Source: Deltaproteobacteria bacterium (GTDB lineage Bacteria; Myxococcota; Myxococcia; Myxococcales; 40CM-4-68-19). Taken from it: a stretch of 64,000 nt of DNA. This document shows positions 8,327 to 16,282 of the stretch, in pieces (positions within the stretch are counted from its first letter, which is position 1; every line of letters begins with the position of its first letter). The translations under genes were made by a program, and so were the position numbers. The stretch lies in contig VBKL01000065.1 of the NCBI GenBank assembly GCA_005879805.1, positions 1-64,000 on the forward strand, written 5' to 3'. The notes beneath the pieces are model-generated. The model ran no database searches, was not told the DNA's origin, and saw nothing but the letters and a program-made list of their open reading frames with translations.

Positions 8327-10241
8327 GTGGCTGAGCCTCTGAGGGACATCGAGAAGAGTGAGCGTCTGCTGCGGCTCGTTCTCGACACGCTGCCGGTCGG
8401 CGTGGTGGTCCTCAACGCTGCCGGCGATGTCGTGGTCGCCAACGCCGTTTCCAGCCGGATCTGGGCCGGCATGATTCACTCGGGAAAAGAGCGGTGGGCG
8501 CGCCGCATGGGTACCTGGCGCGACTCGGGAAGGCCGGTCGCCGAGTGGCCCTCCGAGAGCGCGCTGTCGCGCGGAGAGAGCAGGCTCAACGAGGTCATCG
8601 ACATCGAGACTCTCGACGGCAAGCACAAGACCATCCGCGCCTCCGCGGTACCCATCCGCGACCACGATCAGGCGATCATCGGCGCGGTGGTCGTGAACGA
8701 GGATGTCACCGAGCGCACGCGCGCCGAGGAGGCGCTGCGCAAGAGCGAAAAGCTCCTCACCGAGACGGAGGCGCTCGGCCATACCGGGAGCTGGGAGTTC
8801 GACCTGATCAGCGGAGACATCTTCAGCACCGCCGAGAACCGCCGCATCTTCTTCGGAGACGACCGCAGCAAGGGGGCCAGGGTAGAGGACTACGTCGCGA
8901 CCTATCATCCCGATGACGCCGAGCGGCTGCTGCGCCGCCACGCCGACATCCGCGATGGAGGCATGACCGGTGAGATCGAGTTTCGCATCCTCCGGCCGGA
9001 CGGCAGTCTGCGCTGGATTCTCGGCCGCGTGCAGACGGTCCGCGAGGAGAATGGCAAGCCGGTGCGGGCCTACGGAACGAACACCGACATCACCGAGCGC
9101 AAGCACGCCGAGGAGGCGCTCCGCGAGGCGGAGAAGCAACTGCGGCAGGCGCACAAGATGGAGGCCATCGGCAGGCTTGCCGGCGGCGTCGCGCACGACT
9201 TCAACAACCTTCTCTCGGTCATCCTGAGCTACGCGGAGATGCTGGCCTCCGACATGGACCCGCAGGACCCGTCGCGTTCCGATGTCGAGGAGATCCATGC
9301 CGCGGGCAGGCGCGCCTCGACGCTCACCCGGCAGCTGCTCGCGTTCAGCCGGCACAACGTGCTGCAACCGAAGGTGATCGATCTCAACGAGATCGTCGCG
9401 GGAATGGAAACCCTCCTCCAGAGACTGATCGGCGAGGACATCGAATTGATGGTCGCCCCCTCACCGGTTCCCTCGTACGTCCACGCCGATCCGGGGCAGA
9501 TGGAGCAGGTGGTAATGAATCTCGCGGTCAATGCGCGAGATGCGATGCCGCAGGGCGGGACGCTGGCCATCGAAATCGCGAACCGGAGCCTGGACGCGGC
9601 GAACGGTCCGCCACCCGGCTTGTCCCCTGGCAGGTACGTGACGCTCTCGGTCAAGGATACCGGAGCCGGAATGGACGAGCGCACGCAGGCGCGCATCTTC
9701 GAGCCGTTCTTCACCACCAAGGAGGTCGGCAAGGGAACGGGTCTCGGGCTCTCCACCGTTTTCGGGATCGTCCGCCAGAGCGGAGGGACCATCGCGGTGG
9801 AAAGCACGCCCGCCCGCGGCGCGACCTTCCGGATCTACTTGCCGGCAGTAGATCCGCAAAGCGCGGCCGGACTCTCGGGCCGGGCGGAGGGCAAGCCCGC
9901 ACGCCGGACTGGATCCGAGACCATCCTGCTGGTGGACGACGACGACCACGTTCGCAAAGTGGCCCACGCGATTCTCGAGCGGGAAGGCTCGCATACTCGA
10001 TGCCCGCACGGCTGCAGACGCCCTCCGTTTGTGCGAGCGCCATCCCGAACGGATCGATCTGTTGCTCGCGGACGTGGTCATGCCTCACATGTCGGGAGGG
10101 GACCTCTCGGAAAAGGTCCGGAGCCTCCGTCCCGAGACGCGCGTCCTGTACATGTCAGGCTATCCGGACGACGCCCTGGTCCAGCGCGGCCTCCTCCGTC
10201 GGACTCGAGACCGCTTACCCCCGTGCCTTCAGGCAGCGTGA
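8327..10241 (+). pseudogene. PAS-PAS hybrid sensor histidine kinase with frameshifted, truncated receiver domain
   Basis: PAS, HisKA (GGVAHDFNNLLSVILSYAEML) and HATPase intact; REC starts ILLVDDDDHVRKVAHAILEREG then changes frame near 9990 (RILDARTAADALRLCERHPERIDLLLADVVMPHMSGGDL) and ends abruptly near 10195. Confidence 0.75.
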
Positions 10242-10794
10242 GCCGGGCGAGCACCCGTCCGTCGCCGGGGTCGATTCGGCGGATATCGCTCTCGTCGCCT
10301 TCCCAGGTGCCGTGCCACAGCTTCCCGTCCACCCAGGTGACGCCGGTGACGAAACGATTCGATTCGACGGTGCGCAGGATGGCGCCCGTTTCGGGATCGA
10401 TCTGGTGGATCTTGCGGCTGCGATTCTGCCCCACCCACAAGGTGCCCTCGGCCCAGGTGAGGCCGGAGTCCCCGCCCTTTCCCGGTGCCGCGATCGTCGC
10501 GATCACCTGGCCCGTGACAGGATCGATCTTCTGGATGCGGTCCTCGCTCAGCTGGTACAGGTGCCGGCCATCGAAGGCGGTGCCCGCATCGCAGGCCATC
10601 TCGATGGATCGGACGGGCTTGCCAGTTCCGGGATCGAATGCCTGGAGCTTCTCGCCGCTCGCAAACCAGACATGGGTTCCGTCCCAGGTCACACCGTTCA
10701 CCCGCGGCGCACCCGGAAATGGGCCGTACTCGCGAACGATCTCCGCCGGCCGGGTAAGCTCGGCCTCGCCCGCCTCGTTTTTCGTCTTGCCCAT
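10078..10794 (-). pseudogene. Vgb/SMP-30/glutamine-cyclotransferase-like beta-propeller, apparently 3'-truncated
   Basis: PFPGAPRVNGVTWDGTHVWFASGEKLQAFDPGTG...GDGRVLARLTLPEGTGVSGLESDGG; residues beyond about 10195 read through the antisense of the receiver domain. Confidence 0.65.
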
Positions 10795-10819
10795 TCCCGG
10801 TCTCCCTTCGAACGGATCC

Positions 10820-12043
10820 CTAGCCCAACGCCGGGAAGGCGGGGAGTAACAAAGTAGTCGTGAAGCCACTCACCGGCGGCGAGAGCCAGCGCTTGGTGCG
10901 CCCCCGGCCGAGGCCGCGCACCTTTCCCGCCTCCTCCAGCGCGGACAGCGCCCGCTGCACGGTACGCTGGCTCGATCCCAGGGCCAGGGCGAGAGCCGAA
11001 GTCGACCAGGCCTCGCCGTCGGCGAGCAGCGCCAGGACGTCCGCATCCGCGCCTTCGATCGGCGGCGCCAGGACCAGGACTTCCTCGTCCGGGCGCCGGG
11101 GCGCGAGGAGGAAACCATGGGGCGTGGCGCGGACCTCTCCGAGCCCGCGCAGCGCCTTGCGCAAGCGGCCCAGCTCGACCCTGAGCCGTGCGCGGTGGGA
11201 TGCATTCCCGCGCCGCGCGCCGAATGCCCGCCAGATCAGGAGCTCACGTGCGGTCTCACCGGGCCAGGCTTCCGCCAGGGCACGCAGGAGCGCGAACAAC
11301 ACGGGACGCCTGGCGAGCGCGATCACCTGTCGTCCGGAGCGCGCCGCGCGCCGGCAAGCGTCGACGACCAGGTTCTTCGAGGCGAGCACGGCCTCCACTT
11401 CCTCGAGCAGGATCGACCGTTCTTCGCCTCTCGCGATCAGCCGCGCGGCCGGTATGGCGAGGAGCCCCATGGCCTGCTCCACTTCCGCCGACAGCGACGG
11501 GATGTTCGCTCGTTCCGCCGCATGCCGCGCGCGCTCGAGGGCTGCGCGCGCGGACCGCGTATCTACCCGGCGCAGGCCGATCTCGAACGACACGAGCTCC
11601 GCGATGGCCACCAGCAGGGCGGGGGCAGTGCGCAGATCGATCCGCGATAGCGCCAGCTCGGCGCCGGCCATCTGACCGAGCAACAGGAGCCGCCGCGTCT
11701 GGAGGAGCCGGGCATACAGCTCATTCTCGCGATCGCCGTGGGCGGCGAACGTGCGCAGGGCCTCGTCGAGCGCGCGCGCCGGCCATCCGAGGTCCCGGGC
11801 GGCGAGCGCCACTTCGGCCTCGGCCGTCAGGCATCGCGCACGCGCGACGCTTTCCCGGGGACCGAAAGCGCGCGCGGCCCGGCGCAAGAGCGGTTTCGCC
11901 TTCGCCAGCTCGCCCAGTTGAGCCATGGCGATTCCGCGCAGCGCCAGGGCCGGCGCGTCTTCGCGCAGCGCAACCCGTTTGAGCGCACCGAGGGGATCAC
12001 CCGCTCGCAGCGCCCGCGCCGCGGCCGAGACCAGCGAATCCAT
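10820..12043 (-). CDS. Helix-turn-helix/TPR-like transcriptional regulator
   Basis: Helical-repeat N-terminus; C-terminal wHTH LADGEAWSTSALALALGSSQRTVQRALSALEEAGKVRGLGRGRTKRW. Confidence 0.7.
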   Translation of the reverse strand: MDSLVSAAARALRAGDPLGALKRVALREDAPALALRGIAMAQLGELAKAKPLLRRAARAFGPRESVARARCLTAEAEVALAARDLGWPARALDEALRTFAAHGDRENELYARLLQTRRLLLLGQMAGAELALSRIDLRTAPALLVAIAELVSFEIGLRRVDTRSARAALERARHAAERANIPSLSAEVEQAMGLLAIPAARLIARGEERSILLEEVEAVLASKNLVVDACRRAARSGRQVIALARRPVLFALLRALAEAWPGETARELLIWRAFGARRGNASHRARLRVELGRLRKALRGLGEVRATPHGFLLAPRRPDEEVLVLAPPIEGADADVLALLADGEAWSTSALALALGSSQRTVQRALSALEEAGKVRGLGRGRTKRWLSPPVSGFTTTLLLPAFPALG

Positions 12044-12142
12044 GCCTCATCCTATGTCGGTTGCAAGGAACCGAGCTGCTGCGCGGGCCGGAAAGCCCGT
12101 CGCATTTGTTACTCCCTACCCACCGGCCGGAACGGTTACGCC

Positions 12143-12913
12143 ATGGTCGACACAAACGCGGAGCTGGCTGCGAACGAAGTTTCGACCAAGGAGAAGACCA
12201 TGGACAAGAACGAGGAGAGGAAGATGCCGGAAGTGGTTTCGCGCGAGGCGTGGCTGCGCGCGCGCAAGGAGCTGCTCGTCAAGGAGAAGGAGTGGAACCA
12301 GAGGCGCGATGCGCTCAGCGCCGAGCGCCGCAACCTCCCGATGGTGCGGCTCGAGAAGGACTACGTCTTCGAGGGACCGGATGGCCGGCGCACGCTCGGC
12401 GACCTCTTCCAGGGTAGGCGCCAGCTGATCGTCTACCACTTCATGTTCGACCCGGCCTGGGAGGACGGATGCAAGGCCTGCTCGTTCGTCGCCGACAACT
12501 TCGCCGGAGCGCTCGTGCACCTCGCCGCCCGCGATACGTCGTTCGCGGTGATCTCGCGCGCGCCGATCGCGAAGATCGAGCGCTTCAAGAAGCGCATGGG
12601 ATGGAACTTCCCGTGGCTTTCGTCATACGGCGGCGACTTCAATCACGACTTCCAGGTCACCGTCGACGAGGCGCAGCCCGAGTACAACTATCGAGCGCAC
12701 TACCACCAGCCGGACGCGCAGGGGCCCGAGGGCGAGAGGGAGGGACTGAGCGTCTTCCTCCGCGACGGAAAACACCTCTTCCACGCCTACTCGACCTATG
12801 CGCGGGGCGTCGATCCCTTCCTCAACACTTACAACTTCCTCGATCACACGCCGCTCGGCCGACAGGAAGACGGCGAGCCAATGGCGTGGCTGCGGCACCA
12901 TGACCGGTACTAG
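12143..12913 (+). CDS. DUF899 family thioredoxin-like protein
   Basis: LVKEKEWNQRRDALSAERRNLPMVRLEKDYVFEGPDG...YHFMFDPAWEDGCKACSFVADN. Confidence 0.9.
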   Translation: MVDTNAELAANEVSTKEKTMDKNEERKMPEVVSREAWLRARKELLVKEKEWNQRRDALSAERRNLPMVRLEKDYVFEGPDGRRTLGDLFQGRRQLIVYHFMFDPAWEDGCKACSFVADNFAGALVHLAARDTSFAVISRAPIAKIERFKKRMGWNFPWLSSYGGDFNHDFQVTVDEAQPEYNYRAHYHQPDAQGPEGEREGLSVFLRDGKHLFHAYSTYARGVDPFLNTYNFLDHTPLGRQEDGEPMAWLRHHDRY

Positions 12914-13397
12914 CGCGCCACTGGTCAGGCGTTTCGGGCCGGGCCTCGCGACGCTTCCAGGCGTCGCGCTCGGCCTGCTGCCGAAGATCGCTTGCCCCGC
13001 GTGCTGGCCGGCCTGGGCGAGCGTGTTCACGTCGCTCGGGCTCGGATTCTCGCTGAACGTCCGATGGCTCTTCCCGGCCACCGCGGTGTTCCTGTTCATC
13101 GCGGTGGCCGCGCTCGCCTTCCGCGCGCGCCGGCGCAGGGGCTTCGGGCCCTTCTTCGTCGGGCTGGGCGCGTCCGCCATCGTCCTCGGAGGCAAGTTCG
13201 GATTCGGCGCCCACGCCGCGATGTATGCGGGGCTTCCCCTCCTCGCGGGGGCTTCGATCTGGAACACGTGGCCGAAGCGAACCGCTCCTATCGGCGTAGA
13301 AACCGACTCCACCAGCGCGGCTTCACCCGGAGCGGCCCGCGGATCGGATGCTCGCGCACGTACTCGATCGCCTCCTCGACGCTCATTGCCCGCATGA
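12900..13397 (+). CDS. MerC-like membrane protein
   Basis: GLLPKIACPACWPAWASVFTSLGLGFSLNVRWLFP; several TM segments; tail overlaps antisense glycosyltransferase. Confidence 0.6.
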   Translation: MTGTSAPLVRRFGPGLATLPGVALGLLPKIACPACWPAWASVFTSLGLGFSLNVRWLFPATAVFLFIAVAALAFRARRRRGFGPFFVGLGASAIVLGGKFGFGAHAAMYAGLPLLAGASIWNTWPKRTAPIGVETDSTSAASPGAARGSDARARTRSPPRRSLPA

Positions 13398-14109
13398 GGA
13401 TGGCGGCGAGCTGCTGGTGCACGGCGGCGTCGTACGCCGGCTTGTTTCCCCAGTAGTGATCGATCCACGGCGCCGCTTCCCTCAGCCGGCCGGTGGATTG
13501 CAGCACGACGCTTTGCGCGAGCTGTTCCACCAGCCGGTTTTGCACGCCCGCTGCCGTCATCGCGTCGCAAAGCGCGAGGGACTTTTCTACCAGGTGCACG
13601 TTCTCCGCGCCGAGAGCGACCACCCCGGAGTTCCAGATCTCGGTTCGCTCGTCGATGCGAAAGCCTTGGAAGGTGCGGCCGCGCACCTGCTTCCACAAGC
13701 GGCGATGATCCCCGCCGCGGCGGGACAGCACGGACTCCTTCTTGTCGAGGCACACAGCACCGGATTGCAAGAGACCGATCAGATCGTCGAGCGGCCGTCG
13801 CACCAGGGTATCGACGTCGACATAGAGCAGATTGGCGAACGGGGGCTGGCGCGCGATCTCCGCGATCGCCTTCAGCACCACGCGCCAGACGAATCGCTGC
13901 GGACCGCTCCACTCTTCGATCCGTTCCGGCGTGAGCAGCTCGATGCGTACCCGATGGCCGAACCAGCGGTAGCGTTCCGGCCGATCGGTCGCCACGACGA
14001 TTTCGTACGGCGGCAGGATCCAGCCGAGCGCCGTGAGGATGGAGAGATGGGCCTCCGCGTACCATTCGTCGCGATCGCCGAAACTCACCAGGCACAGACG
14101 GCTCTGCAC
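13288..14109 (-). CDS. Glycosyltransferase (GT-A-like)
   Basis: CLVSFGDRDEWYAEAHLSILTALG...NLLYVDVDTLVRRPLDDL. Confidence 0.7.
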   Translation of the reverse strand: MQSRLCLVSFGDRDEWYAEAHLSILTALGWILPPYEIVVATDRPERYRWFGHRVRIELLTPERIEEWSGPQRFVWRVVLKAIAEIARQPPFANLLYVDVDTLVRRPLDDLIGLLQSGAVCLDKKESVLSRRGGDHRRLWKQVRGRTFQGFRIDERTEIWNSGVVALGAENVHLVEKSLALCDAMTAAGVQNRLVEQLAQSVVLQSTGRLREAAPWIDHYWGNKPAYDAAVHQQLAAILMRAMSVEEAIEYVREHPIRGPLRVKPRWWSRFLRR

Positions 14110-14110
14110 G

Positions 14111-15286
14111 TCAGACGGTCCGCAGCACTTCCACGGCCGTCGTCACCACCCGGTCCACATCGCCATCGGACATCTGGAAGTAGAGCGGCAGGCGGACCAG
14201 GCATTCCGAGAGCCTCTCGGATTGCGGCAACGCGCGGCCGTCGTGCAGCTTGCGACCCATCGGCGATGTGTGCAGCGCCGTGAAGTGGAAGCGGCAGGAG
14301 ATCCCTTTTTCCCCCATCTGGCCGATGAAATGGTTGCGCTGGGCGCCGCTCCGGAACACGAAAGCGAAGAGGTGGCCGTTCGGCGAGCCGTCCTTGCGGC
14401 CGCGCACGACATATCCGCCCGCGCGCTCGACGGGAGCCTCCAGTTCCTTCGCGTAGAAGTCCCAGATCCACTGGCGGCGCGATTGGATCCGCGGCAACTC
14501 CTCGAGCTGCGCGCTGAGCCACGCGGCGTTCAGCTCGCTGAGCGTGTAGCTCGAGCCGACGTCGACCCAGGTGTACCGGCCGACGAGGCCGAGCTCGAAA
14601 CGGCGGCGGTCGGTCCCTTTCTCGCGGATCTGATCGGCGCGGTCGACCAGCGACGGATCGCCGAATACGAGGGCGCCTCCCTCGCCGCAGCCGATATTCT
14701 TGGTCTCGTGGAAGCTGATCGCCCCGCAAGCGCCGAAGGTACCGAGCGGGGTTCCGCGAAACGCGGCTCCGATCGCCTGCGCCGCATCCTCGATGAGCGG
14801 AATCGAGCCCGCCACCGTGCGCAGGTGATCCATGTCGCAGGAGTGGCCGCCGTAATGCACGGGGACCACGGCGCGCGTCCGTCGGGAGAGGAGGCGAGCC
14901 ACTTCCGCGGGATCGATGTTGCCCGAGCGATCTACGTCGGCGAAGACCGGCTTCGCGCCGCGCAGCAGGAAGGCATTCGCCGTCGAGGAGATGGTGTAGG
15001 CGGGCACGATCACTTCGTCGCCGGCGCCGATCCCGAGAAGGACCGCGGCCATCTCCAGAGCGTGGGTCGCGGAGGTGACGAGCAGCGCGGGCCGGTCCAG
15101 CATTCCCTGGAGCAATTCCTCGCAGCGTCGACCGAACCGGCGGCCACCGCCCGTCGGCGCATCGAGGACTTCTACGATCCGGGACAGTTCGCTGCCCGTC
15201 CGTACAGGTCGCGAGAAGGGAATGTTTCGGTTTGGTTCCGATTGTGTCACGACCGAAATAAACAGGAGTAGATCGGCAGAACGCAA
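14111..15286 (-). CDS. wecE: DegT/DnrJ/EryC1/StrS aminotransferase, WecE/RffA-like (dTDP-4-amino-4,6-dideoxygalactose transaminase)
   Basis: NIPFSRPVRTGSEL...VTSATHALEMAAVLLGIGAGDEVIVPAYTISSTANAFLLRGAKPVFADVD...SFHETKNIGCGEGGAL (PLP lysine in HETKN). Confidence 0.8.
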   Translation of the reverse strand: MRSADLLLFISVVTQSEPNRNIPFSRPVRTGSELSRIVEVLDAPTGGGRRFGRRCEELLQGMLDRPALLVTSATHALEMAAVLLGIGAGDEVIVPAYTISSTANAFLLRGAKPVFADVDRSGNIDPAEVARLLSRRTRAVVPVHYGGHSCDMDHLRTVAGSIPLIEDAAQAIGAAFRGTPLGTFGACGAISFHETKNIGCGEGGALVFGDPSLVDRADQIREKGTDRRRFELGLVGRYTWVDVGSSYTLSELNAAWLSAQLEELPRIQSRRQWIWDFYAKELEAPVERAGGYVVRGRKDGSPNGHLFAFVFRSGAQRNHFIGQMGEKGISCRFHFTALHTSPMGRKLHDGRALPQSERLSECLVRLPLYFQMSDGDVDRVVTTAVEVLRTV

Positions 15287-15306
15287 CCGACCTTACGCGG
15301 AGGCCG

Positions 15307-16182
15307 TCATCTGGCTCTAATCACCAGGAAAGCCCAGCTCCGCGCACGGAGGGCCTTTGGCAGCCGACGGCCGAGCGGAAACTCCACCGCCAGTCCGAGC
15401 GCCGACGCCCAGTCTTCGATGTCTGCTTTCGAACTCAAGTAGACCGCATCGTAGTCGGGCAGGGTGACTGTCGGGTGATCGAGCGCGACCGGCGCCAGGT
15501 TGACGGGGAACGGTCCGATCCGGTCGCGGGATCGGCGCAGCGCGCGAGGAAGACGGAACTTCTGGTCGTAAACGGTGATCGCGGCGTCTAGCCACCGCCC
15601 GCGCTCGAGCTTCGTCCGCGCTCGTCCCGGAGACAGGCCGGTCAGCTGCGATCCAAGCCGGCCCGATTCGACGAAGTCGGGGAACAGCAGCACCAGACGT
15701 CCGCCGGGCTTCAATACGCGGAGCATTTCCGCGAGCGCCTTTTCGGGATGGACGAACGATTCCACGACGCCGTACGAGAAGCAGACGTCGAACGAGCCTC
15801 CCGCCAGCGGGATGTCGTAGGCCGAGGCCGCGATCCAGCTCGCGTCCGGATGCCGGCGCCTGCAGTCCTCGACGATCCAACCGGCGACTTCCGTCCCGAG
15901 ATACTTCCCGGTGAATCCGGCTCGCCGCAGCGTGCGGAAGAACCGGCCGTTCCCGCAACCGATCTCGAGAGCCGCCGCCGGATGGAGATGCAAAAGGTAT
16001 TTCGCCACCTGGCGCTCGAACGGATGATCGAAGCTCTCCGCCTCGCGCTTGTCGATGTACTCCTGGTACGCCTCGCGGACCTCGGGCCGGCGGTAGAAGC
16101 GGTCCATTTGCTGCTGCAAGCTCGAGAGCAGCGCCGGGTCTCCGCGCGAGCTGGAAATCCAATCGAAGCGGCGCGACGACAT
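15307..16182 (-). CDS. Class I SAM-dependent methyltransferase
   Basis: AALEIGCGNGRFFRTLRRAGFTGKYLGTEVA...FSYGVVESFVHPEKALAEMLRVLKPGGRLVLLFPDF. Confidence 0.85.
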   Translation of the reverse strand: MSSRRFDWISSSRGDPALLSSLQQQMDRFYRRPEVREAYQEYIDKREAESFDHPFERQVAKYLLHLHPAAALEIGCGNGRFFRTLRRAGFTGKYLGTEVAGWIVEDCRRRHPDASWIAASAYDIPLAGGSFDVCFSYGVVESFVHPEKALAEMLRVLKPGGRLVLLFPDFVESGRLGSQLTGLSPGRARTKLERGRWLDAAITVYDQKFRLPRALRRSRDRIGPFPVNLAPVALDHPTVTLPDYDAVYLSSKADIEDWASALGLAVEFPLGRRLPKALRARSWAFLVIRAR

Positions 16183-16282
16183 GGGCGGCGGCGCATTGAG
16201 CCCGGAAACCGCTTGCGCGCGCAAGGCGCTAACGCAGGTCGCTCGCGACCTCGGCTGGAGTATCCTCGCCGCCCGGACCCCC

